NCBI GenBank assembly: GCA_027559495.1
Contig: JAMXSV010000028.1
Location: 2,604,001-2,668,000, forward strand
Source: Aurifilum marmelostoma
Taxonomy: Eukaryota; Ascomycota; Sordariomycetes; Diaporthales; Cryphonectriaceae
Direction: 5' to 3'
Length of the DNA stretch: 64,000 nt
In this document: positions 35,322 through 45,797 of the stretch, piece by piece
Layout of the letters: each line of letters opens with the position of its first letter
Position numbering within the stretch: the stretch's first letter is position 1
Translations under genes and position numbers: made by a program
Notes under the pieces: generated by a model
Seen by the model: only the letters and a program-made list of their open reading frames with translations
The model's database searches: none
What the model was told of the DNA's origin: nothing

Positions 35322-36491
35322 CTTGGCTGATTGGTTGGGCAGTCTTGCTGTAGATCTTTGGTTGAACAGCGACGAAGCGTGGGACGGGTTGGTGATGGAG
35401 TTGATCCGAGTTTCGAGTCTGAAGCGTTGTTGTAACTAGATTATTTAACTCCCTTTGCCTCCCACATGTCAAATTACTTCACTGCTATATGCAGCACCGG
35501 AGCGAAAGCTCCCTACGGCGCTGTGTGGCCTCGTCCATGACGCCATGCGCGACCTCGAATAGGCGCATCACGACGTCATCTTTCGTTGACATTACAGGCC
35601 CACAATTCTTTTCTTTTTCGTAAATCATCATGACGTTTCATCAAAGCGGTTGAATTTGGGGACATGTACTACTTAGGCCGATTTTCACGGTGGCTTTCAC
35701 AAGTGGTGATAATAGCAGGGCGCCCGAAACTGTTTTGGTGCACAATACAGTACGAGGTGCACGTTGATCCCGACCTCCCCTGCGGCACGTCGCCTTTGAT
35801 CAAGCACCGTCAATAGTCACGAATCTATAGCGCGACCACTAATTATTGAGCGAGCTGGTGTTGGCCGTCCCTGGCCGTCCTACCCTTCTTCTCGGCTAGC
35901 TTTCCGCTGCACGGCGTGACCTCCCAAGGATCGTCAAGCGCCGCACTTAACCCGACATTGATTACATGCTAGGCCGTTCCTATGAGGCACACGCCAACAT
36001 GTGATGGCACATGATAGAGGCCACCGTTACAATAGTTAGACAGCATTTAGCCCACCGCTGTAAGAGTAAATTAGCAGCGTTGGCCTATGAGGTGTGGTTG
36101 CGGATTGTGTTTGCAGTAGTATTATTGCGAATTCCTCCAAAGCCATAACCGAAGGCTCTGGCCCAACCAACCGACTTTTTTCTTCCTTTGCCTTTTTGGT
36201 TTTGTCTGCTCTGGACTCCTAACTACCAGAAGCTGCGCGAAGATACCTGAACACCAAGCAGCAAAGGCTTGAGGAATCCATAAATCGTAGAAGAAGAGAT
36301 AGGAAAAGGAAAGAAAACAAAAAGCAAAGTCATCAGTACAAACATCACCGGTTTTGTCACCGCCCCATATCCGCCGAAACCCAACCTTTCCCCACCCGAG
36401 TACCTTCATTAATCACATCAGCTCCAATTCCGCTTGGCCCACCATGACCGCCATTCATCTGGACCGAGCCGTCCGCTATCTGTAGTTGTCC
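35322..36491. other. Intergenic region upstream of the SDR gene
   Basis: About 1.2 kb holding the SDR promoter and, near 36.1-36.49 kb, probably the 3' untranslated region of the glycosylase gene. CRE-like words occur at 35572 and 35631. The small minus-strand frame at 36122-36409 has no recognisable domain. Confidence 0.55.
35572..35637 (-). promoter_or_regulatory. CRE-like sites upstream of the SDR
   Basis: GACGTCA at 35572-35578 and TGACGTTT at 35631-35638, 250 and 310 bp upstream of the SDR start. These match the core of the ATF/CREB site TGACGTCA bound by stress bZIP factors such as Atf1. Function is inferred from position only. Confidence 0.35.
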
Positions 36492-39400
36492 CTAGGAACC
36501 GTTCGCAGCAGCACCCGCCTGATGAGCAGCCTCTCCAGTATGGCTATTGACCACACCGTTCCGAACCGGTGTGTCGATGACCTGCAATTCACCCTCGCCA
36601 TCCCAGGCAACACGCCCTTCATTGACAGCCTGTTCCATGGTTGTTTCCAACAGTGTTCTGTCGCCCGTGTGGGGGTCCCACCACCAACCTTCCTTCATCC
36701 ACATCCAGCGTAGGTATGCTCGCAACTCCTTGTCTTCCGGAAGCACCCTCATCCACTCTGGCTGAAAGGTCGGTCCGCAGCCCGCGCCCTTCCAGTCCTC
36801 AGCACGACCAAGAAGCACATCTCGGCAGAATATGCGCCAGCTGTCAATTGCGTACCGCCCAAACGTGAGATGACCGATCTCCCAGGCCGTGCCATGGCCT
36901 CTAGCCTTGGTAGTAACGGTGGGCTCATTGCCATCTTGCTTTGGACTGTTGGTGGTAGGCGAAACCTGTCCCAGCTCTTGCTCCGCCCCAAAGACCTCGC
37001 GTGCCCTGACGTCTTTGCCGTCGCCCTTGCGTGGATAGTCCCTGACGCCGTAGCGGACGTCCTTGTCTGGAGGCTGTTCGCACCACATCCTCGCATACTT
37101 CTGAATCGCCTCGCAACGTTGGTTACATAGACCGAGTTTGCGAATCATGTCCTTGATATCATCTGGGCTCGCCGCAGCGAGGTCCTGTGGTGTTGGCCAG
37201 CGTTTCATCACATCCTCGAAGACCGGGATGGACGTCTTGCCAGGCGTGCGGACCAGGAATTGAATTGCAATCAGAAGGCGGAATGGATCATTAGCAAGTC
37301 TCTCTTGGACGAGACCGAACGTATCGGCTGTCAATGGCGGCATGGGGAGTGCTGAGACTGTGTTGCGCGGCGGTCGCTTCGGCTTTGAGCTCGGGGTTGG
37401 CGCTGCTGTTGTCTTGTCGGCATGGTCATTCTGTTTGGACGAGAGCTCAGGAAAGTAAGGGGAAATATGTTTGTTGGGAGTGGACTTTGGCTTCGTAGGG
37501 GTTTTGAGAGAAGGGGGAACGGTAGCTGGGAGTGAGATGTCGGGGCTATTGGCCTGAGGAACTGGGTTTGCGTGGTTGGCGTGGTTGGTAGTCGAGGTAT
37601 TCATGCTGGGGTGACTGAATTTCTTGCGAGACTTCTGCTGACGACTCCCTGGAAGACTGCTTTCAGGGTCTCCCCTCTTGCGCTTCAGCGAAGAAGGCTC
37701 AAGCGTCTGAGACAGCTCGCCGCTTAGCCCGTGACTCGGCGCCTGTAGGTTGACCAACGGCCAACCGCTTAGCTCCAGGTTCGCTGCCTGGTGATTCGTT
37801 AGTTGGTATCCGACTTGTGCGGGGAAATGCTGGAACGACTCGAGCCCGGCTTGCTGCTGCTGGAGACCGGCGAGGTAGGTATTACCGTAATCAGTGTGCA
37901 TTGCCCCAAGGATGGGCTGCGATTTGAAGAGATCACGGCTCAAAGTTGGATCAGAATCCTGGACCGATGTTGTCGTGAGGGGCATGGCGCTGTAGTGAGG
38001 GTTCGGGAAGTGTGCTTGTTGGAAGGCTGGCGTCTGTTGCAGCGGTTGTGCAGCAAATTGCCAAGAAAAGTAGGGCTGGGCTGCTTGTTGGAAATCATCT
38101 ACCGTTAGCATCTCCGGAGCTACGGTTCCTGTGGTCTGCTGTGTTGGCGACGGCCAGATGGGGTCATCGAAAGGAGGGCTCAAGTCGGGCTGAGCTACAG
38201 CAATGGGGGCAGGCTCTTGCAGCTCAGCTATCGCATCTGCCCCGGCTGGCGTCGGAGCGCTCACGTCGTTCTTGCTTCGAGAGTGAGAACCGTGGCTCGA
38301 AGTCTGTCGAGCTAGGTCCGCTGCAGCCGTTTTGGCACTCGAGGCCGAGTTCTGCTGGCTCAACGTCGGCGGCGCTGGGCACCCGCTTGTCATGCGCAAG
38401 AAGCTCTCAGCGTTAGCAGAAAGGCCAGAGATGTAACGCTCAGGGTGAGCTCGTCGAATGTGTTCCTGTATCGAGCGATATCGCTTGTCGCCGAAGCAGC
38501 GCTTGGTACAAATGGACCCATCTGGCATTGGCAGCGGGCAAGTAATGGTCTCTGGCTTCTCGACCACTTTAGATGTGTCAGCGAGATAGCTATCTTTCTA
38601 GGCCATAGCGCCGGTGCACTGGATTTCACGATCCACATCCCCAAGGATTCAAATTTTGGGTATACTTACTGATTCTGAAGCTTGCCTCGTTCGCAGGAAG
38701 AGAAGGCACAAAGTGCTCGGGGTGAGTATCGCGGATATGGTCTTGAACGGTCCGATAGGGCTTCGAGCCTGTACAGCGTGTGCCGCATGCAGTGCCATCA
38801 GGGCGAGGGATGGGGCAGATGACACCCTCTGTGTTGACCATCGCCTGGAAGCTCTCCTCGTTGGCCGGCAGTCCCGCGATGTAGCGATCAGGGTGTGCAC
38901 GTCGGATGTGTTCCTGTATTGAACGGTAGGGCTTGGCTCCACTGCAGCGCTTGCCGCAGGGCCTTCCATCGGGATCGTGAAGAGGGCAGATCACCTCGGC
39001 TCCTCCACCGGCGTGGTTGATATTCGGCGGAGATGGTGCCTCGGACTGGTTGGATGAGGCCTGTGTGATGGGGGAGGGGAGACTGTTCTGTTGATCAAAA
39101 GTCGCTCTGTCCTGTCCTGCAGCCATACCGCCGAAGTTCACGTTCGCTGCCGTGAGTGCAGGCTGAGCCAAGGCGGCAGGCACAATGTAATGAGCGTCGC
39201 CATGGTGACCGAGCTGAGGAGCAATCTCATATTGCAGGTGAGCATGGTTGTTGTGATCAGGACCTGCAGCAGGCGTGAAGGATGGACCATGTTGGTAGTT
39301 CTGGGCTTGAGACGGCAGGAGCGGATGAAAGTGAGGAGCATTCGGGACGATCTGAGAGTTTCGCTGAAGAGTCTGGGCCGGCTGACCTCGCTGAGAGCCA

Positions 39401-40044
39401 TCGCCTCGAAGCGGGCTCGGCCATACAGTTGTGTTGTTGTTCATGATGCCGTTGGTGTTCTTGCCCCCAACAAGATGCTGCTGCTGCGGCTGTGGCTGCT
39501 GTGGTTGTGGTTGTGGCTTCTCCCTCTTAAGTTCTGTGACACGTGCCAGAATTTTGTCGAAAATCTCATTGCCAACCAAGCTACTGATATCGTGGGCAGA
39601 TTTGAGCTCGTCACTTTCGACCCCAGCTGCCTTGAGCATGGCGAGGAAGTTCCTCACAATCCCATCCCCAGCAGTGGGATCAAATAAGTCCTGGGGCTCT
39701 CCATTCTGCCTCTCTGGGGAAAGCGGCGCAGCTGGTATGGCCTGGTGGATTGCTTGAGTGAGAGCAGCCATGGCAGCATCCTTGTTGTGATGGTCTTTTT
39801 GGTCATCGTCCAAGAGCTTGGTGAGACAAAGGTCATAAAGCCACTTGACCTCTTCCTTGGGGGCAGTGCCGGTTGCCAAAAGGGATGCAAGGCTGTCCTT
39901 TGCTGCCTCATCATCGGGGGCGATGTTGTTGTCTGGAAGCCCTAGTGCTTGGGCATCTGGAGGACTGATGGGGGTGTCGGCCCACGGTGGTGACTTATCA
40001 TCGCCTGTTGACTTCGGCGCGTCAAACGTGTCTGCGTTTTCCAT
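36492..40044 (-). CDS. Three-repeat zinc-finger protein fused to an MBD4-like DNA glycosylase
   Basis: Exons 40044-38670 and 38566-36492 give 1149 aa. The 103-bp intron has a GTAAGTAT donor, a CTGAC branch point and a TCTAAAG acceptor, and lies between the second and third repeats, so the two long frames belong together. Residues 350-510 hold three repeats of about 50 aa, each C-x9-C-x3-C-x11-H-x4-H followed by RYI/HFV..LPANE.SF. The C-terminus (about 865-1090) is an HhH-GPD glycosylase closest to MBD4: DPFRLLIAIQFLVRTPGK, LGLCNQRCEAIQKYARMW, GRYAIDSWRIFC with the catalytic aspartate, and EDKELRAYLRWMW. The MBD4 family removes T or U opposite G, including the product of 5-methylcytosine deamination. 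The methyl-CpG-binding domain is absent; the fingers take its place. An insertion of about 60 residues lies between the helices of the catalytic domain. Linkers are Q/P-rich. Nuclear localisation is inferred. Confidence 0.85.
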
Positions 40045-40985
40045 CTCCACAGCGCCGATGTCGCCTCAAGCCGCCGCATCAATGGCCCATCTCTCGAAAC
40101 AGGATCATATGAGAGGTAAACGTAGTAGTAATATCATGGATAGGAACTTTTTGAACAAGTTTGTGGTGCTGCAACGGGGGCTAGAGTGACGGTGCGCTGT
40201 TGAGAGGTGTCGGCTTGAGTGTGGACGTGGGCATGTGTGGCATTTTAGGCATGTGTAGTAGTCGCTGTCGCACGGGCCCCTTGGCACTGCTGGTACGTAC
40301 TGCAGCGACGGTCGAAAAGTAGGCGCGTTCTGCGGCCGCCGCCTGCCAGTCAAAATGCCGCTGTCACCCCGGCTAATGAGAAGCGTCAGCCTGGAACACT
40401 GATGCTCAACAAAAAAAAATCAAAATCGAGCTGCACTTTACTGGAATGGATGACAGATGATTCTAGCAACAGAGACCGTCCACGTGTGACCAGCACCACA
40501 CGCACCAAGATCGTCCACGATCCCTCATTCGATGGTACGTGGACAGCTGGTTGTGCATGCACAGTTTTCTTGCATTTTTCTTTTCCCAAGCCTGCATGCA
40601 TATGCAACCCTGTACATGATGCACCACAACACCACCACAACCAACAAATTTTACTGTGCTCACACAACCATGCAAAGTGATCATTGTACAACGCAGGGCC
40701 AAGGTGGCCGGTAATCAGTGATGCATAAAAAAGGAAAACAAATAAAAAGGTTGCATTGAGACCTGAAAGTTTGATGTACACTCTACCAACCCCTCTCAGA
40801 TTACTCCATTCCCCATCTCCATCCCAATTTTTTTCCTCTCTCTATTTGTCGATGCAAGTGATGCAGGAGCTTGGGAAGGGAGGGTGAGTCTAGATTCGAT
40901 CATCATAATACATTCAGCGCTGTCGAGTTCAGTTCCCTACAAGAATCACGACCAGACCCCCCACCTGCCAGTCCTTGCTTGACAT
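40045..40985. other. Intergenic region upstream of the zinc-finger/glycosylase gene
   Basis: About 940 bp containing that gene's promoter and the cytochrome c1 3' region. No supported gene. A CA/AC-rich stretch lies near 40610-40670. Confidence 0.6.
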
Positions 40986-42300
40986 TTAGTGCCGTGTGTG
41001 AGTGTTGCTTGGTGGGTCGTAGACGATCTTCCGGGTCTTGAGCCAGGCCCATTTGTACTTCTTGACCCAGATGCTGAGGGCCATCAGGACAGATGTCACC
41101 ATCAGCACCTGCATACCGTACTTCTTTCGCTGGTCCATCTCAGGCTCAGCAGCCCAGTTCAGGAACTCAACCACATCCTTAGCCATCTGCGACGTCGTCG
41201 CAGGGGTGCCATCTTCATACTCGACCAGGCCGTCGTAGAGGACACGAGCCATGGCGATACCGGTTCCGGGGAAGTAGGGGTTGAAGTTCAGCCCAGCACC
41301 GACTGTGGCGCCCGCTGGAGGCTCCTCGGGGTAGCCGGTCAGGAGGGAGAAGATGTAGTTGCAACCGCCGTGGCGAGCCTTGACGATCAGAGACAGATCT
41401 GGGGGCAGGGCACCGTTGTTGGCGAATCTAGCGGCCTCGTCGTTCTTGTAGGGAGCGGGGAGGTAGTCGGATAGCTTGCCGGGTCGCTTCTCGATCTCGC
41501 CTTCGTCGTTGGGCTCGTTGTCGTACTCGTTCTCCTCAGCCTTCGCCTTGGCCTCGTCGACGGTCAAGATGGTGCCGACCATTGCTCGGTAAGGGACTCT
41601 GCTGAGGGAATGGCAGGACGAGCAGACTTCTTGGTAGACTTGGAAACCGCGGCGGAGTCTGTCCAAATGTGTCAGTGTGCGGGGACCCCAAAAGAGGGAC
41701 GTCAGGATGATGAACGTACGCCTGGTGGTCAAAGGTCTTGAACCACTGCTCGTGCACCCAGGGGTACTTAGTAGCGTGCAAGCTGTGCATCTTGTTAGCT
41801 TCCTGTCAACCTTGATCTCAAGAAGGGATCTTTGTCCCTGAGGTTTTATATGGCTCAGCTGGCTTGAGGTGTTGGATGCCAGCCACATTCTGTTCATGGA
41901 CTTACCCTTCCTCTGCAGGTGTCATCGCATGGGCCTCAGATCCGTAAAGATGGTAGTACCAGGCGATGGAGCTGACAGCAGCAGCAGTCGATGCTGCAGC
42001 GGCGATGTTGAGCCCGCGGCCCTGGGCGGCATTTGTGTTGGTAGATGTGGACGCGGCGCGCTACATACAAGAGACCTTACGTTAGCTGCCAATCAAGATC
42101 AACACGAAATAGCCCCAACGTGTCTTGATGATGTCGACGAAGACCGAAGGGTATAGGTCTCGGTGCACTGAGCTCGTCGCTATCGTGGAACTCGGCTGTC
42201 CTCGTTTGACGGATCGTGCTCGTACCTTGGTGAAGTTGATGGCGCCATTTCTTGCCCCGGCGGCGGCGCGCATCGAGCGCAGGCTAGACCGGGCAAACAT
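40986..42300 (-). CDS. CYT1: Cytochrome c1, haem protein of respiratory complex III
   Basis: Catalytic subunit of ubiquinol-cytochrome c reductase in the mitochondrial inner membrane; it passes electrons from the Rieske protein to cytochrome c. Exons are 42300-42226, 42060-41906, 41782-41720 and 41658-40986, giving 321 aa, close to the Neurospora length. The N-terminus is a basic, serine- and arginine-rich import sequence (MFARSSLRSMRAAAG), followed by a hydrophobic sorting segment rich in alanine. The haem attachment site CSSCH, the region of the axial methionine in GIAMARVLYDGLVEYEDG, TTSQMAKDVVEFLNWAAEPEMDQRK and the C-terminal membrane anchor (VLMVTSVLMALSIWVKK) are intact. Three introns with GTACGA, GTAAGT and GTACGT donors all keep the frame. 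Two CCAAT boxes lie upstream. Confidence 0.97.
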
Positions 42301-42483
42301 CTTGGGCAAGCTGCTGCTCAGCTTTGGTAGATGTCGCGAGGTGGTGATTGAGGTGGTAACGGGTCCCAATGACTGGCCGTTGGACGTCAAAGTTGCGGGA
42401 GACGGTTGCGTTGGTGAGGTTCCAAGCAGCAAGCTTCCTTCAAAGTTGTTCGAATCCCGGCCAGTTCCGAGTTGCTGTTTGGG

Positions 42484-42490
42484 CCAATCA
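42484..42490 (-). promoter_or_regulatory. CCAAT box upstream of CYT1 (proximal)
   Basis: CCAATCA, 184 bp upstream of the cytochrome c1 ATG. CCAAT is the site of the HAP/CBF complex, which controls respiratory genes in fungi. Read on the coding strand it is TGATTGG. Confidence 0.5.
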
Positions 42491-42575
42491 GAGCCCCGCT
42501 ATCTCTAATTTAGCACAATGACTAAGGCGTGCGAAAGACCAGTATCTCTACTGGTCCAGACCAGGGTCTGCTTTC

Positions 42576-42583
42576 ACCAATCA
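42576..42583 (-). promoter_or_regulatory. CCAAT box upstream of CYT1 (distal)
   Basis: ACCAATCA, a full match to the ACCAATNA HAP consensus, 276 bp upstream of the cytochrome c1 ATG and 92 bp from the proximal box in the same orientation. Confidence 0.5.
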
Positions 42584-42913
42584 GGGTTTTGGTGAATCTG
42601 GCAGAATTCTGTGGTCTGAATTCAGAATAACATGGTAAGACCCAGGCAGGGTGTAATGAACATCCCAGTGCCTCCTACATATGTGCACAATATCGCAGTG
42701 TCAAAGTACGAAGCTACAGACATGGTATTTTTGGTATTCTTGATCTTCCAAGTTATCCTCTCAAGTGAACCATTTTCACCTTTAGTTTTTCATCTTCTTT
42801 TGGAATCCAGCAACTCCACGAAAGCAATGGTAATGCGCAAACTCAAGTACCCTCCGTCCCTTGTTGTCCTGCTCGGATCAATTCGGCCGAGGGCGGAGTG
42901 GAAGATGTGCGAT

Positions 42914-44294
42914 CTACGCAGCAGCCTCCTTCGTTTCGTTCTGCGACAGCACCTCTCTCCTCTTCTTCACGGCCCGGGCGAGGACGTCAAGAACAGACTC
43001 GGTGTCTTCCCAACCAATGCAAGCGTCAGTGATGCTGACACCATACTTTAGACCTGCCTTGCCCTCCTTGGGCACCTTCTGGTTACCTGCAAGCACAATT
43101 AGCATATATTCGGGGGACCGGCGTCAAACTTTTCCCGTTGACTTACCCTCATTGATATTACTCTCGATCATGACGCCCATGATGCTAGTTTCGCCCTTTT
43201 CAATCTGCTCTGCCAACGTGGCAGCCACCTTGGGCTGGTTCTTGTGGTTCTTCAGAGAGTTGCCATGGCTGCAGTCCACCATCAGCCGGTCGCGCACACC
43301 AGCCTTCTGCAGTGCCTCCTTCGCCTCGCCGATGCTCTTCGCGTCGTAGTTGGTACCCTTAGTGCCGCCTCTCAGGATGACAAAGCAATCCTCATTGCCT
43401 ACGGTACCCACAATGGCCACAACACCAGGTTTGGTGACAGACAGGAAATGGTGGGGGTGCTGGACAGCTCCTATAGCATCAATGGCGACGCCCAGGGATC
43501 CATCCGTGCCGTTCTTGAATCCGACTGGGAAAGACAGACCACTTGCCAGCTCTCGGTGCAGCTGACTCTCTGTCGTCCTGGCCCCGATAGCACCGCAGGA
43601 CAGGACATCAGCCAGGAACTGGGGCGAGATGGTGTCCAGCATCTCGCTAGCGATGGGCATGCCCTTGGACGTCAGGTCAACAAAGAGCTGCCGCGACAGG
43701 CGCAGGCCCTTGTTGATGCTGAAGCTGTTGTCGATGTCCGGGTCATTGATGAGACCCTTCCAGCCGACGGTTGTGCGGGGCTTCTCGAGGTAGGAACGCA
43801 TCACGATCAGCAGCTCATCTTTGTGTTTCTCCTTCTCTTTCAGCAGCATGTCGCAGTACTCGAGCGCGGCCTTAGGGTCGTGTATCGAGCATGGTCCTAT
43901 AATGACCAGCAGCCGCTGCTTCTCGTCTGTGCCCTGGACTACGGAAGCGACTTCATTGCGGCTCTCGGCGACTGTGCGCTTGGACTCTTTGGTCTGAGGA
44001 ATCTCGTGCTGGAGCAGGTCGGGTGGGGTGAGGGGGTTGTAGCCACGAACTGGAAATCGTAGCAGCGTTAGCGAGAAGTGCCAGAGCAACTCTGATATCG
44101 GATTAGGGGGTAATGATTGTTCGCACTTCTCCAATCCTCACTATCGGCCTTGTTGCCAACATTCTTGTTCTCGATGTAGAAGGACTGCGAAGGAAAAAAA
44201 ACAAAGACACAATTCAGTCAGCAGGAGAGGAACCGTGAGGGGCAGCATCTCGCTGGAAATCTGTGGTGGGGCAGCCGTCGTCACCTACAGCCAT
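42914..44294 (-). CDS. ARO3: 3-deoxy-D-arabino-heptulosonate-7-phosphate (DAHP) synthase, class I
   Basis: Condenses phosphoenolpyruvate with erythrose-4-phosphate in the first step of the shikimate pathway. Exons are 44294-44289 (only six bases), 44184-44127, 44049-43147 and 43086-42914, giving 379 aa and the start MASFYIENKNVGNKADSEDWR. Hallmarks are IGPCSIHD, RSYLEKPRTTVGWKGL, GARTTESQLHRELASGLS, PVGFKNGTDG and CFVILRGGTKGTNYDAKS, with metal-binding residues in VDCSHGNSLK and the closing SITDACIGWEDTE. The stretch LSVTKPGV.AIVGT.GN resembles the phenylalanine-sensitive Aro3 more than Aro4, so the symbol is a best guess. A TGAGTCA site lies 269 bp upstream. The first exon is unusually short; an alternative upstream start cannot be excluded. 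Confidence 0.95.
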
Positions 44295-44832
44295 TGCGAT
44301 AGTGGTGAGCTTCTGATGAAGTCGATTGAGTCTTGCCTTGTGTACGAATCCAGTGCTTTTGTGATGGGGGTCACAGGCAGGAAGAGGTAGGGAAAAACAA
44401 CAGTGAGAAGGGTATAAACAAAGGGCCTGGAAAGCAATGTGGTACACTTTGTGAACTTTTTATGGTGGTCGAGAGAGACTTGGGACGGAAAGCTTGCCCA
44501 ATTGACGTATGCTCATTTGAGAAGTGCGCTGCTGCAGTTTGGTCTGGACGCTGCAGGGGTTCTGAGTCACAGGCTGACCTCTGTCTTACAGCACATTCTG
44601 GCCTGCCACACACCCTTGCATAAGGCCCCGCCCTTCAAAGAATTCGGGATTTATTTTCCTAGGCCTTGAACTAAAGGCAATTGGCATAAATATTGCGGGA
44701 GATCTCATCTATCTTCTGTTTATTCTACATCTATACTCTGTGCAGTGTCATATCTGGTTAGGGCAGCCCTCTGGGTTCAATTATTCTTCTGACCATCATT
44801 GCCAGTGAAGGTGGCCGGGCTGACCGGGGCTC
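44295..44832. other. Intergenic region upstream of DAHP synthase
   Basis: About 540 bp with the DAHP synthase promoter and the 3' end of the FAR-17a-like gene. Apart from the TGAGTCA site I see nothing. Confidence 0.6.
44563..44569 (-). promoter_or_regulatory. Gcn4/CPC1 (CPRE) site upstream of DAHP synthase
   Basis: TGAGTCA, an exact copy of the palindromic site for the general amino-acid control activators Gcn4, CPC1 and CpcA. It lies 269 bp upstream of the DAHP synthase ATG. Aromatic amino-acid genes are classic targets, so the placement makes sense; binding itself is inferred. Confidence 0.55.
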
Positions 44833-45797
44833 TCACTCTAGCTTGACCGGATTCGTAGCCTCCTTCTTGAACTCATCGATGCCGTTAATCTTGCCGTACA
44901 GCCATTTCAGCCCCATCGTACTCAATGCGCAGGTGACGCCTGAACCAACGAACAGCGCGACTCTCTGAGGTGTGGTGAGGAGCGTGAAAATTGGATATGG
45001 GTATCTATCTACAGGTCAGCTGAATCGGAACATCGACATAGATTCTTCAAGAAGAGGCTACTCACGTCTGGTTGTAAGAGAAGCAGTACTCGATCCATGC
45101 CCAGTACGCAAATGCAAGCACCGTGCTTAGGGTCACCGCTCCCTGGAACTTAATTGTCCAGGGCGGGCTGAAGAGCAGCAGGTCGAGAGCCAACATAATA
45201 GCCGGCATGGCATGGAAGCCGAAGTCCGGCACTGTCACTGTCAGACCATTTGTTACGGAGCGGGACAAGACACTGCTCGAAGAACAAGAAGAGGGGGAAA
45301 ATAAACAAAAATACTCACAAAAGGGCAGTTGGAGCTCCTCAGGAACCAACAGCGTCTTGTCGATGAGGGTGAGGCCCCAGTACAAGATGCTTATTAGCAC
45401 CTCCAATGGGGTTGAGCAGACAGATATAATGTTCTTGATGTTGAACAGGGTTTGGTTCAAGGTCAAATCTGCGAGAAATCCAAAAATCATGCTTGTACAA
45501 GCCAGAGTCAAGCCGATGATCGTAAGGAATTGGTAGCTACCTGGAGAACGGCAAGTCAGTCTTGGTTCTCGTTTCCATTGGAGTTTCGCATCCCTTCAAT
45601 TATGGCTCATAAATGTGAGTCAAGAGGTAAAGAATCAGGGCAGAATTACCGCCAAACTCCTGCTGTTGGGGACTAGGGTACATGAAGAGCCATCGGAATG
45701 ACAGCGAGAAAGAGGTTATGCCGACAAGGTGGACTATGGCAGATAGAGACCTCGAAGGCGAGGCTAGCCTCTGTAGAGGATGTTTTATATTGGCCAT
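44833..45797 (-). CDS. FAR-17a/AIG1-like integral membrane protein
   Basis: Exons are 45797-45650, 45540-45319, 45237-45066 and 45004-44833, giving 237 aa. The protein has about six hydrophobic helices: SLSFRWLFMYP, FLTIIGLTLACTSMIFGFL, VLISILYWGLTLID, HAMPAIMLALDLLLFSPPW, STVLAFAYWAWIEYCF and RVALFVGSGVTCALSTMGLKWLYG. The motif order, with FHAMPAIMLALDLLLFSP and YNQTYPYPIFTLL, matches the FAR-17a/AIG1 family (Pfam PF04750). Human members AIG1 and ADTRP are threonine hydrolases of fatty-acid esters of hydroxy fatty acids; whether fungal members share this is inference. The conserved histidine in GFHAMPA is present. The exon 3 acceptor is a TGACAGTGACAG doublet, so the product may vary by two residues. 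The gene is divergent from the PPWD1-like gene. Confidence 0.85.

Larger units (their letters stand above)
42301..42913. other. Intergenic region CYT1 - DAHP synthase
   Basis: About 610 bp carrying the CYT1 promoter and the DAHP synthase 3' end. An in-frame extension upstream of the CYT1 ATG (to 42432) has no ATG of its own and is not needed. Apart from the CCAAT boxes nothing is evident. Confidence 0.6.

Noticed and set aside
36122..36409. 95-aa minus-strand frame after the glycosylase gene
   Set aside because: Contains lysine runs from T-rich DNA and no domain; more likely a 3' untranslated region.
38626..40050. Separate 474-aa zinc-finger gene ending in a stop at 38626
   Set aside because: The stop lies just past a perfect GTAAGTAT donor, and the next exon continues the same repeat series in phase.
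43244..44062. 272-aa plus-strand open frame
   Set aside because: Antisense to DAHP synthase, which has unmistakable motifs on the other strand.
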